From Candidatus Heimdallarchaeota archaeon (GTDB lineage: Archaea; Asgardarchaeota; Heimdallarchaeia; Heimdallarchaeales; Heimdallarchaeaceae): DNA of 64,000 nt. Position 1 is the stretch's first letter. Every line of letters begins with the position of its first letter. The notes beneath the pieces are model-generated. The model was given only the letters and a program-made list of their open reading frames with translations, was not told the DNA's origin and ran no database searches. This document shows, in pieces, positions 27,532 through 35,911 of the stretch. The translations under genes were made by a program, and so were the position numbers. The stretch is taken from the NCBI GenBank assembly GCA_019057815.1, contig JAHLWR010000016.1, positions 1-64,000 of the forward strand, read 5' to 3'.

Positions 27532-28056
27532 TCAGTTAAATTTAGCTTCAATGGAATCTAAAAATCTCTCCCATCTATTTGGGTAAATCTCTCTCCCCAA
27601 TTTGCTTATCAGTTCTTTATCAAATAATAATTCTAGTGTAACTTCTCTACCCCTTCGACAAGGTTTAATCAATTCATCTTCAGTTAGTCTTTTTATGTGC
27701 CAATGTAAAGCAGAAGGAGACATTTCAAGAACTTTTGCTAATTCCTTAATAGATAGATTATGCATTTCTGGTGATTGGCTTAATAGCAACAAAATCTGCC
27801 GTGGGACAGTTTTTCGCAGATTAGCAATAAGTATCATAACACTTCCAATCCTCAACCTCCAAGTAAAATCAAAAAATAGTTTCAAATTGCGATGATGGAC
27901 ACTGATAATTCGTTCTCCTTTTTCCAATCGTTGCAGATGATATTCTACTACACCTAATTGTCGACCTGATTCTTCTAGTATCTGCCTGAAATGAATCCCT
28001 GGATGGGATTCAATTATCTTGTAAATATCTTCTGCAGTGTCGACAAATTCAGTCAC
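27532..28056 (-). CDS. Double winged-helix transcriptional regulator
   Basis: About 174 residues with two winged-helix domains: residues 1-60 (DIYKIIESHPGIHFRQILEE, then VVEYHLQRLEKGERI) and about 85-155 (LSIKELAKVLEMSPSALHWH, then IKRLTEDELI). The arrangement is common in archaeal ArsR/MarR-like regulators. A longer frame starts at 28161, but an AGGAGG lies 9 nt before the GTG at 28056, immediately after the upstream membrane-protein stop, so that GTG is the likely start. It probably regulates the adjoining membrane or PepSY genes. The effector is unknown. Confidence 0.8.
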   Translation of the reverse strand: MTEFVDTAEDIYKIIESHPGIHFRQILEESGRQLGVVEYHLQRLEKGERIISVHHRNLKLFFDFTWRLRIGSVMILIANLRKTVPRQILLLLSQSPEMHNLSIKELAKVLEMSPSALHWHIKRLTEDELIKPCRRGREVTLELLFDKELISKLGREIYPNRWERFLDSIEAKFN

Positions 28057-28060
28057 AAGA

Positions 28061-28462
28061 TTATTCCTCCTGAGGTTTTTTAGGAAGGATTTTTTCTGGA
28101 AGTGTTTTATCAAAAGACGAATTTTCCTGACTTGTCTTTTTCTTTTGTATTTTTTCCTCAAAAGTTATTGGTAGATGTTTTTCTGGTACTAATAAAACAA
28201 TTAAGATCAATAAAACCATAATAAATCCAAAAATAGCAGCAAGCAAATTTGGAATCTCAGAAGACCAATCTTCTGGAAAAAGAACATCCAAATTTCTGAT
28301 TACCACTTGTACAGCAGCAGCAAGAGATGCTAAAAATATCAAGAAAAACTTACGCCTTTTATACCGAACAAATAAACTCAAGAAAATAATTGCAATTATA
28401 AATAAAATGATTCCACTCAAGAAAACAAGTATATCTTCAATATTTGATATTTGAATTGACAT
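28061..28462 (-). CDS. Small membrane protein of unknown function
   Basis: 133 residues with three predicted transmembrane helices (VFLSGIILFIIAIIFLSLFV; FFLIFLASLAAAVQVV; LLAAIFGFIMVLLILIVLLV) and a basic/polar cytoplasmic tail rich in Lys, Ser and Pro. It is encoded 4 bp upstream of the winged-helix gene, with which it must be co-transcribed. Small membrane proteins paired with double winged-helix regulators suggest a membrane-sensing pair, but this is only an inference. No family was recognised. Confidence 0.7.
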   Translation of the reverse strand: MSIQISNIEDILVFLSGIILFIIAIIFLSLFVRYKRRKFFLIFLASLAAAVQVVIRNLDVLFPEDWSSEIPNLLAAIFGFIMVLLILIVLLVPEKHLPITFEEKIQKKKTSQENSSFDKTLPEKILPKKPQEE

Positions 28463-28572
28463 AACTACTTCAAGTTTGCTTGATGAAAAAGGATTTTATA
28501 ATGTTTGGTACGAATCTTAAATTGAACTAAACAAATTCAGATAAAGAATAAGAACAATTAATTCTTTTTATC

Positions 28573-29634
28573 TCAGAGCTCGATTAAACTACGAATCTTT
28601 AGAATGTCATTCAAAATCATAAATACAGAATTGTCAAGTGTTCTAAAAACATCGCCTATAGATATCATTAAAGTAAGATTTTTTCTAGAACGAGCTTCTT
28701 TGTACAAATATTTTTTGACATCTAAAGGTATTTTCTCAGCTGGTTCAATAGTCATCAGAAAAAATTTGGTCGAAGGGCTGTTTAGGGAAAGTTCTTCAAG
28801 ATTTTTAAAATGCCTTTCTGCTGATTTTAAATCTTCAAATGATCCGATATATAAGTAATAATTTATATCTCTGAAAAACTCGATTCCTGCAATTGTATCA
28901 AGATCAAAAAGCAATGACATTACAATACGCATAAACAATGTATCAATTCGGACAACATATTCATTTCTTGTTAATTCGTAAATGAAATCTATGTTTTGAA
29001 AATGAAACAGTGATTGAATTAGGATATTATAAGCTACAGTATCTGCAGAAATTACTCCAATTTTTATTCTCCTATTAAGGAGCTGAGTCAACATTTGAAT
29101 ATTATGAAATCTATTAGCAATATCACGGACAATATCCTCTATTCGTTTAGACTCTATTTGTTCATCTAAAAGAATGTTCTCTATTAAATCTTCACTCAGC
29201 ATTTCTAAGTCTTTTATTTTTATTTGTTGAATATCTTTAAATTGCTGCAGAAACAATTCTATAGTTTCGTAGATGCGGTTATAACCGAATTTAGCTTGTT
29301 GATCGCTTCCTTTGTGATAAAAAACTAATAATTGACACACAGCTAAACCAGTTTTAGTAATAGCTCGTTGATCTCTGACTTTTGAATCTTTCTTCCTAAA
29401 AGAGGCTACTAGTAAGTGATACTGATCGTGATGTGGGATCGGTAAAGGTCCATATACTTGCAGATTTGGTGTCGTTGCAGAAGATACTACAGTACTATAA
29501 AAATTTCCCAATGCGGTTATCTCTTCATTTGGAATATCTGGTATTGATACTGTATTTCTTAATTCCATTCCTGTTTCATCTAAAACTAGAAGAGAAACAT
29601 AGGGGAGGAAGAGCGTTCCTGGCATTTTAATCAA
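28573..29634 (-). CDS. Longin-like domain fused to a degenerate small GTPase
   Basis: 353 residues. The N-terminus (9-108) looks like a longin/roadblock fold: strands LPYVSLLVLDETGMEL and VYGPLPIPHHDQYHLLVASF, then KKDSKVRDQRA and a long helix. Residues about 130-185 are helical. Residues 188-345 follow a Ras-like order but with broken motifs: the P-loop equivalent IKIGVISADTVAYN (no GKT/S), the G3-like FDLDTIAGIEFF, the strand YYLYIGSFEDLKSAE, and a final strand/helix LMISIGDVFRTLDNSVFMIL. GTP binding therefore looks lost. This is a fold-level inference from pattern order. Longin-GTPase combinations belong to the Asgard trafficking and Rag-like toolkit, so a scaffold or regulator role is likely. 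Confidence 0.55.
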   Translation of the reverse strand: MIKMPGTLFLPYVSLLVLDETGMELRNTVSIPDIPNEEITALGNFYSTVVSSATTPNLQVYGPLPIPHHDQYHLLVASFRKKDSKVRDQRAITKTGLAVCQLLVFYHKGSDQQAKFGYNRIYETIELFLQQFKDIQQIKIKDLEMLSEDLIENILLDEQIESKRIEDIVRDIANRFHNIQMLTQLLNRRIKIGVISADTVAYNILIQSLFHFQNIDFIYELTRNEYVVRIDTLFMRIVMSLLFDLDTIAGIEFFRDINYYLYIGSFEDLKSAERHFKNLEELSLNSPSTKFFLMTIEPAEKIPLDVKKYLYKEARSRKNLTLMISIGDVFRTLDNSVFMILNDILKIRSLIEL

Positions 29635-29670
29635 CTTTCATGTTTTGAAGATTTTTCCTAGTAGGAGTCA

Positions 29671-30186
29671 CTATTTTTTACTCAATCTTTTCTTTAATAT
29701 CTTTTCTGTTATTTCTTTATCTGAAAGTTCAAATTGTTTATGAGCTGGTTTTTCTATAAATGAAAATAACAAAGTAAATATTAACAAGATTCTGCATAGA
29801 CGAATCACATGATAACCCAGACTTACCGTATTCTGGATATGTTCAGTTGGTATTAAGAATCTTAGACTTTCAGCCCAAAAGGTATTTCCTTCTGATAGCC
29901 ATACATTTACTGACAATTCTAAACTATAAGCCATTGCTATAGCTAAGGCTAAAAGAAGAACTCTTACCACTCTTGTATTCGATTTTCTTATCAAGTTTAT
30001 ACCATTAAAAAGTCCTATATCATGTGCAGCAACCCACATAGTTGCTGCCAAGTAAATCCATAGTGGTGGGGATTCTTGTATATCCAACCAAGTCAGTGCA
30101 TATCTATCCTGAAAATAAACAGGCATAAATATTGTAAGAAAACCTACAATAAATGCAAGGATGGAGAGTTTAGAAGAAATCCTCAT
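29671..30186 (-). CDS. Four-helix membrane protein, unknown
   Basis: 171 residues with about four transmembrane segments (ILAFIVGFLTIFMPVYF; LWIYLAATMWVAAHDIG; VLLLALAIAMAYSLELS; LLIFTLLFSFIE) and a basic, helical cytoplasmic C-terminus (ITEKILKKRLSKK). No family was recognised. It lies 36 bp downstream of the longin/pseudo-GTPase stop codon's opposite end, that is, it is transcribed first and then the fusion gene, so the two may form a membrane/cytosol pair. Confidence 0.65.
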   Translation of the reverse strand: MRISSKLSILAFIVGFLTIFMPVYFQDRYALTWLDIQESPPLWIYLAATMWVAAHDIGLFNGINLIRKSNTRVVRVLLLALAIAMAYSLELSVNVWLSEGNTFWAESLRFLIPTEHIQNTVSLGYHVIRLCRILLIFTLLFSFIEKPAHKQFELSDKEITEKILKKRLSKK

Positions 30187-30311
30187 TACAAATCTTTTTG
30201 AAGCAGAACTTATATGTTTATCTCTAAAAAGAAAAAATATTAGATATTTTGATTAAATGGGTACATTAATTAAACAGAACTCCACAACATTAAATATCAC
30301 ACTAAAAAACA

Positions 30312-31214
30312 ATGATTTATATGATTTCAGACTCCACTAGAAAGCATATAACCAATGCTGCTTTATCTTATGTATTTGCAGCAATGCTTTTTTCATTTCT
30401 CAGATTCTTTGATTTTAGTAGTCTTTTAGTTGTAGTCAGTATTTTTATTATGTTAAAAATATTTGCTGTAAGCTGGTTAGGTTATGGTTTATACGTTTTT
30501 CAATCAGAAGAAAAAAATAAGAATCTTTTTTATGTAAGTCTTTTAATTTTAGGAGGAGCAGCTCTTGAATTTATTATTGTGGTGCTACAAATTCTAATAG
30601 GATATGAAATCTTATCTTTTGGAAATTCAGGAGATTTAATCTTGAATATTGCTTTTATTTCACCATATATCGTTTATCTTATTGGGTTTTTCTTATTACG
30701 TGAAATTGTTGATTCTTTCTTTAAAACTAAAAGAAATGTGTTTAGAGGACAAATGTCTTTACCTCTAGGTTATGGGATATATATTGTTTCACTAATCGTT
30801 TTAATTGTAAAACCTCTTGAGTTGATTTTAGAAGATGGAAAACTAGTTGCAACAGATCCGACTTACTTCATGGTAATGAATTTCATGGAAATTGCTGTAC
30901 TAGTAATGCTTGTTCTTGGTTATTGGAACCTCAGGAGAACTTTTCTTGTACTCGATAGAGTGCCTAAACAATTATTAGAGAGGATTAAACCTCTAACTTA
31001 CACACAAGCACAAAGTCCTTATGATTCAAGATATCAACAAATTAAACAACCTACACAACCTGGATTTGGAGCCATACCACCAGAGCAAACAGTAAAAGAG
31101 ATTCAACAACCAGTTGAAAGAAAAAAAATGTTCTGTATTCAATGTGGACTAGAACTTGACCCTGATGCTAGATTCTGTCCTCATTGTGGATCTGACAACC
31201 CTTACTTAACTTGA
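30312..31214 (+). CDS. Polytopic membrane protein with C-terminal zinc ribbon
   Basis: 300 residues. Six predicted transmembrane helices occupy 10-225 and end in VLGYWNLRRTFLVLDR. A Pro/Gln-rich linker (residues about 235-265) leads to a C-terminal zinc ribbon (MFCIQCGLELDPDARFCPHC). Membrane proteins with a terminal zinc ribbon are frequent in Heimdall-type archaea; the ribbon probably mediates assembly or nucleic-acid/protein contacts. The next two genes on this strand encode proteins of the same topology without the ribbon, so this is probably a local paralog family. No transport motif is seen. Confidence 0.7.
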   Translation: MIYMISDSTRKHITNAALSYVFAAMLFSFLRFFDFSSLLVVVSIFIMLKIFAVSWLGYGLYVFQSEEKNKNLFYVSLLILGGAALEFIIVVLQILIGYEILSFGNSGDLILNIAFISPYIVYLIGFFLLREIVDSFFKTKRNVFRGQMSLPLGYGIYIVSLIVLIVKPLELILEDGKLVATDPTYFMVMNFMEIAVLVMLVLGYWNLRRTFLVLDRVPKQLLERIKPLTYTQAQSPYDSRYQQIKQPTQPGFGAIPPEQTVKEIQQPVERKKMFCIQCGLELDPDARFCPHCGSDNPYLT

Positions 31215-31233
31215 AAAAAATAGTGATATTACT

Positions 31234-31908
31234 ATGAAACTCCCTGCTGATATTAAGAAACATCTATTTTATAGTTCTTGGGCTTTGATGATTTTACAAA
31301 TGATATTAGTAGCAACTAGTACTATACAAATAGATATTTCACAAGTAACTATCATTGCTTACAATTGTGCATTAATTCTATTTGCTATAGGATTATTAAG
31401 AATGAATTCCCATATCGATTTCAAATTTTGGAAATATACTGCATTTTTGCTCATTGTTGCTCCTCTTTTAAGTCTAGTTCATACTATTCTATTTTTTATT
31501 TTCGAAGAACAATGGGAAACATTTCTTACAGTACGGATTGTCTTTATAATAACAACCCTAGTTCTTATAGCTACAGCATTTATTGGTGTCAAAAAGATAA
31601 TAGATACACTTTATTCATTAAAAATAACCGGAAGGAGCGGTAAGTACTACCTTTCTTTTGGGAATTTATTATTATTATTTCCATACATAGCAGCTTGGTA
31701 TGAGGAGTATATCTATCCAATGAAAATTGAATCTTGGCTAGAAACATCATCACTCATAATTTTCCTAGTATCTACGTTCTTCATTATATTGGGTTATCTA
31801 GATTTAGGTTTTACATTGAAATCTCTTACAGATGAAGATAATGACATAATTTCCAACTTTAACAATGATGAAGATGTGCTAACTGAATTACCAGGTGATA
31901 ACAATTAG
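31234..31908 (+). CDS. Six-helix membrane protein (paralog series)
   Basis: 224 residues with six hydrophobic helices, ending in FIILGYLDLGFTLKSLTDED and an acidic tail. The final helix and tail resemble the end of the membrane portion of the preceding gene (VLGYWNLRRTF). It lies 19 bp downstream of that gene and overlaps the next by 14 bp. No domain family recognised; a sensory or scaffold role in the membrane is possible. Confidence 0.65.
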   Translation: MKLPADIKKHLFYSSWALMILQMILVATSTIQIDISQVTIIAYNCALILFAIGLLRMNSHIDFKFWKYTAFLLIVAPLLSLVHTILFFIFEEQWETFLTVRIVFIITTLVLIATAFIGVKKIIDTLYSLKITGRSGKYYLSFGNLLLLFPYIAAWYEEYIYPMKIESWLETSSLIIFLVSTFFIILGYLDLGFTLKSLTDEDNDIISNFNNDEDVLTELPGDNN

Positions 31909-32569
31909 TCGTTTTCGAGACTCAAAAGTAATTGGAAATGGTGGCTTTGTTATCAGTATATTTTACGTAATACTCGCTTTTTTGACAAGGGGATTGTTTG
32001 ATACTACAGCTCCCATTTTCAACTCTTCCTCCATTCTTTTCATACCAATTATCCTTGCTTACGTTTTAATAGGTAAGTCAGCTCACAATTTATACTTTGA
32101 TCCAAAAAAACCATGGAACAAGGGTAAAAGAATTTTTATCCTAATGATTGTTGGAGCCTTTTTACTATTAAGTGGTCAAATTATGTTCAATATTCAAGAA
32201 TTCGGAGAAATACTACCACTGGAGTATTTAGGCATAATTTTGATGATATTACATTGTTTCGTTATTGCTACAGCCTTCTATTTCCTTTATAATCAATTGA
32301 AAGAATTCTATATTGATGGTTTTATAATTAAAAATCCTAATTATATGATATCAATCGCTTACTTAATCCAGATGACGGGATATATTTTTTTCTTAATAGG
32401 ATGGTTTATCCCTCAAAATTCCGCTGGAATAATCAACATAATTGGAATAGCCATTTCTGCAGTATCAATAATTCTTATTATCGCAGGAGCTATTCCTTTG
32501 AATATATCGTTTCGAGCTTACCCTTACCTGGTGGAAAACGAATCTTTGATAACAAAGAACAATATGTGA
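31895..32569 (+). CDS. Six-helix membrane protein (paralog series)
   Basis: 224 residues with about six transmembrane helices, ending IIAGAIPLNISFRAYPYLVE. The proposed start is a GTG at 31895 that overlaps the end of the previous gene by 14 bp; there is no strong Shine-Dalgarno, so a start a few codons downstream is possible. Topology and the last-helix pattern match the two genes before it. It is convergent with the winged-helix/pseudo-GTPase gene (2 bp between stops). Function unknown. Confidence 0.65.
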   Translation: MITISRFRDSKVIGNGGFVISIFYVILAFLTRGLFDTTAPIFNSSSILFIPIILAYVLIGKSAHNLYFDPKKPWNKGKRIFILMIVGAFLLLSGQIMFNIQEFGEILPLEYLGIILMILHCFVIATAFYFLYNQLKEFYIDGFIIKNPNYMISIAYLIQMTGYIFFLIGWFIPQNSAGIINIIGIAISAVSIILIIAGAIPLNISFRAYPYLVENESLITKNNM

Positions 32570-32571
32570 TG

Positions 32572-33435
32572 CTAGATCATCAATAATTTAGCTGTATCAA
32601 GGAAATCCATTATTTTTCTTTCTATTTCTATTTCTGAGTATGAAATTGCAAAAGAAACTATAAATTTGGTGTCAATATTTAACTCTTTTACAAGTGAAAA
32701 CATCAGTTTTGAGAACTCTTGTAACTTGGTTACATTAGGGTTTTCATCTAGTACTGCTATCAAAGTAATGACCAAATCTTTCTTCCTTTTCTCAATAATC
32801 GTAGTCAAAACTTCTGATATCTTCACAGCTTGTAATTTATCGTCAGGATTAAAAATAATTAGAAATCCTTCAGGTATTTCATAAAGCAAATTCGCTAAAG
32901 AGATTAAGCTGCGGGAATAATTAATAACCGAAAATTGACATTCTATTGATTCAGTTGTACTTCTGTAATCAAAGATTAAAGGTTCATAACCTCCAATATA
33001 TTGGAATTTTGGTTGAATATGCTCTTTCTCATAAAAAGGCTCTAGAACTCCTTGTACTAAGCTGTTAACACCGAAAACGGATACTTTCAGTCTTTTCATT
33101 GCTACTTCTCTAACATGACCTTTTATTCTTTTCACTAAATGTGGGTAATCTTCAACTTTCATAGGAACAAAGTCATCAGCTTGAGTGTTCACTAACCAAT
33201 CAATAAAATTAGTTTTAAGTTCTGCTTCAACATCTACAGTAAGTTCAGGAGTGATGTAGAGTCTATTTGCTCTAAGTACAAGTCCATATGCCATTGGAAG
33301 AGATTTGATGAAAAACGAAAACTCGTATGAATCGATATTAAGTATTGTACAAAACGACTCGAATTCCCAAACATTTTTCTTTTGGATTAACTCGAAGAAG
33401 TGATTAGCACGTAGATTCTCTTTTTCATCACTCAT
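32572..33435 (-). CDS. Winged-helix plus degenerate small-GTPase fusion
   Basis: About 287 residues from the ATG at 33435, which lies some 20-27 nt after a TATA-like AAGTATTTATATTATC (minus strand), fitting a leaderless start. A frame to 33486 also exists. Residues 5-75 look like a winged helix (FFELIQKKNVWEFESF...MAYGLVLRANRLYITPEL). Residues about 115-285 follow small-GTPase order with degraded motifs: P-loop position SVFGVNSLVQGV, G3-region SVINYSRSL, strand GFLIIFNPDD, G4 position AVLDENPN and G5 position FAISYSE. None of the nucleotide-binding residues remain. It is a second pseudo-GTPase near the longin fusion. The fold assignment is inference. Confidence 0.5.
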   Translation of the reverse strand: MSDEKENLRANHFFELIQKKNVWEFESFCTILNIDSYEFSFFIKSLPMAYGLVLRANRLYITPELTVDVEAELKTNFIDWLVNTQADDFVPMKVEDYPHLVKRIKGHVREVAMKRLKVSVFGVNSLVQGVLEPFYEKEHIQPKFQYIGGYEPLIFDYRSTTESIECQFSVINYSRSLISLANLLYEIPEGFLIIFNPDDKLQAVKISEVLTTIIEKRKKDLVITLIAVLDENPNVTKLQEFSKLMFSLVKELNIDTKFIVSFAISYSEIEIERKIMDFLDTAKLLMI

Positions 33436-33585
33436 CAAACAATAACTTAAGTGATAATATAAATACTTTTTACTTTGAGTAATCATGTACTGGAACGTTA
33501 CTTATACTAGAAGTTGAGAAATAAGAAAAAATCTCTTTGCACACAGAGAAGGAGAGAGAATATGCTTTTTTGAGCTAACCTCAAA

Positions 33586-33597
33586 GTTTTATATATA
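33586..33597 (+). promoter_or_regulatory. TATA box of the TauE/SafE gene
   Basis: TTTTATATATAT lies about 35-45 nt upstream of the ATG at 33631, giving a short leader. Confidence 0.45.
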
Positions 33598-33630
33598 TGG
33601 TTCTTCCTCAACTCAAAAAGTGAAATCAGT

Positions 33631-34533
33631 ATGGTGTTCTTTACCTTTACTTGGGGTATAGGTTTATCTTTGGTAGCTTTTGGTCTAGTTATTGGAGCTA
33701 TAGCACCTACTTTCGGAATTGGTGGAGGTCTTTTAGCTGTCCCGATACTTATACTAGTTTATGATTTAGATGGAAATGTAGCAACTGCAACTTCGTTAGG
33801 AGTAATAATTTTTACCTCTATGAGCGGTACAATTGCTTATTTTAGAGAAAAGAGAATAGATTTTAGAATCGCTCTTTCATTTATGGTTTTTGCAATACCA
33901 GGGGCTACATCTGGTGCTTTTCTTGCCAAATTTCTAAAGGATGAAGAAATTAAAGTTGATGTTTTTCAAATTGTTTTTGCTATTACAATGTTATTGATAT
34001 CTATTTATAAAATTGTTACGATAATTATTAACAAAAGAAAGAATTCTAATCATCATAATGAGGAAATAATAGAAAAATCTTCTAATGATAATAAACCTTG
34101 GTGGAAACAAAACAAACTATATCGTCATTTTTCGGACAAGAGAGGAGTAGAATTTAGGTATGAAGCTAAGTTATTACCTGGAATAATAATAGCAACTATT
34201 GGAGCGTTTTTGGGAGCTATGCTGGGATTAGGAGGAGGAATTATATATGTTCCAATCTTGACTATGGCTTTAGGTGTTCCAGTTGCAATTGCAGCTGCTA
34301 CATCAACATTAACAATATTTGCTATTACACCAATATCTGTTTTAATAAGAAGAGCTTCAATTCTATGGGATTATGTTTTTTGCATAGCGTTAGGCACGAT
34401 TATAACCTCAAATATAGTGCCAAGATTCTTATATAAAATCAAATCAAAATCGATTCTTACAGGTTTTTGGATTTTAGCCATGGGAGCTGCTATTCGCTTG
34501 TTAATCAAAGTTCTAACTGGAATCGATGTTTGA
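33631..34533 (+). CDS. TauE/SafE-family (DUF81) membrane transporter
   Basis: 300 residues in two homologous halves, each starting with a glycine-rich helix: GAIAPTFGIGGGLLAVPILI (about residues 23-42) and GAFLGAMLGLGGGIIYVPIL (about 193-212), each followed by the T-A-T-S pattern (NVATATSLG; IAAATSTLT). A basic cytoplasmic loop with His/Asn separates them. The family exports organic or inorganic sulfur anions such as sulfite or sulfoacetate. A sulfur-handling operon lies about 6 kb downstream, so sulfur export is plausible, but DUF81 substrates vary. Confidence 0.85.
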   Translation: MVFFTFTWGIGLSLVAFGLVIGAIAPTFGIGGGLLAVPILILVYDLDGNVATATSLGVIIFTSMSGTIAYFREKRIDFRIALSFMVFAIPGATSGAFLAKFLKDEEIKVDVFQIVFAITMLLISIYKIVTIIINKRKNSNHHNEEIIEKSSNDNKPWWKQNKLYRHFSDKRGVEFRYEAKLLPGIIIATIGAFLGAMLGLGGGIIYVPILTMALGVPVAIAAATSTLTIFAITPISVLIRRASILWDYVFCIALGTIITSNIVPRFLYKIKSKSILTGFWILAMGAAIRLLIKVLTGIDV

Positions 34534-34543
34534 TTTTCCTTTT

Positions 34544-35866
34544 TTATTCTATTATTTGTACTATTGCTGTAGACTTTTCTAGCAATTTTTCCGTAATATC
34601 GAGTGGATGCCCTTTATTATTGTAAACAACACAAATCTTACACTTGTACCGCTTTTCAAACTCTTCTTTTTCTATATTCTCTTGAATCGATATTAAGGAA
34701 TAGGAGTAAGCTCCTTTTGTATATGTTAGTGTTTGATTAAAAGCTGCATTTTGCCATTTTTGTTCTATTATGTCTAGTATTTTTAGACTTGAATCTCCTT
34801 CACCATAAGGATTTTCAATTTTCTCGAAAATTTGTTGAATTTCTACATCAACTAATGTTTGTTTTACTGTTTCAGAAATAATTTCACCTTTAGCCGGAAC
34901 TAAGAAATTAACTCCATTTTCAACAGTTTCTGGTCGTTCAGTGTTTGGCCTAATAGTTACACATGGCTTTTTTAAGATTAAAGCTTCTTCTTGTAAACCT
35001 CCAGAATCAGTTAAAATCAACTTACATTTTTGATCTGATAAAATTTTCAGAATAGAAAGATAATCTACTGAAGAAAAAACAGAGAGATTGGTTATTGAGG
35101 TTAACCTTTTATAACAATTGATTTCTTGTATTTTTTTCAGTGTTCTGGGATGTGCAAAAAACACAATTTCAATACCATTGAGTGATTCGAAGGCTTTTAT
35201 TATTTCCACTAAATTTTCTGGATTCTCAACATTTGAAATTCTGTGAATAGTGCATAAGATATAATCATCTTTTATTTTCTCTTTGATTTGAGTAATATAA
35301 TGAGAATCATAGTGCTTGAGATTTTTTGAAAATACTTTTACAGCATCGACAATTGTATTTCCTGTAAGAAATATTCTGTCAGAATCAATTTTCTCGTGTA
35401 AAAGATTAATTACAGCTCTTTTTGAGGGTGCAAATAGAAATGACGACACTCCATCAACAAGCCTTCTGTTTCTCTCTTCTGGCATGGTGTTATCAAATGA
35501 TCTTAATCCTGCTTCTATATGTCCAAAAGGGATATTATTTACTGAACAAGCCAAGCAACAAGCTAAAACACTGTTTGTATCACCTGCTGCTATGACCATA
35601 TCAGGTTTGTTTTTTCTTAATATCAGTCCTAATTGCGAAATCATCTCTCCAAGCTGTATATCGGAGTCTGTAGTATTGGTAGTCAGATTAATATTGGGTT
35701 TTGGAATTCCTAGATTTTGAATAATCAGCCCTGACATCTCTTCATCGTAATGTTGTCCTGTATGAATAATTGTTAAATTGATTTTACGCCTTTTAGCTTC
35801 TAAAATCACTGGGGCTAGTTTAATTATTTCAGGTCGTGTTCCAAAAACAGCGGTTAATTTAAGCAT
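34544..35866 (-). CDS. wecB: UDP-N-acetylglucosamine 2-epimerase (non-hydrolysing)
   Basis: 440 residues. Hallmarks are AVFGTRPEIIKLAPVI (7-22), HTGQHYDEEMS, GHIEAGLRSFDN with the PEERNRR loop, and the C-terminal LTDSGGLQEEA plus the (K)PCVTIRPNTERPE binding motif. It interconverts UDP-GlcNAc and UDP-ManNAc for surface glycans or N-glycosylation. Family members are about 360-380 residues; here about 60-70 extra residues (from AFNQTLTYTKG) follow the normal end, including ENIEKEEFEKRYKCKICVVY, with no recognised domain. Convergent with the TauE gene, 10 bp apart. Confidence 0.9.
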   Translation of the reverse strand: MLKLTAVFGTRPEIIKLAPVILEAKRRKINLTIIHTGQHYDEEMSGLIIQNLGIPKPNINLTTNTTDSDIQLGEMISQLGLILRKNKPDMVIAAGDTNSVLACCLACSVNNIPFGHIEAGLRSFDNTMPEERNRRLVDGVSSFLFAPSKRAVINLLHEKIDSDRIFLTGNTIVDAVKVFSKNLKHYDSHYITQIKEKIKDDYILCTIHRISNVENPENLVEIIKAFESLNGIEIVFFAHPRTLKKIQEINCYKRLTSITNLSVFSSVDYLSILKILSDQKCKLILTDSGGLQEEALILKKPCVTIRPNTERPETVENGVNFLVPAKGEIISETVKQTLVDVEIQQIFEKIENPYGEGDSSLKILDIIEQKWQNAAFNQTLTYTKGAYSYSLISIQENIEKEEFEKRYKCKICVVYNNKGHPLDITEKLLEKSTAIVQIIE

Positions 35867-35911
35867 TATATATACTAGAAAGTGTTTATTATTTTAAGTA
35901 TTAGTGTCTAA

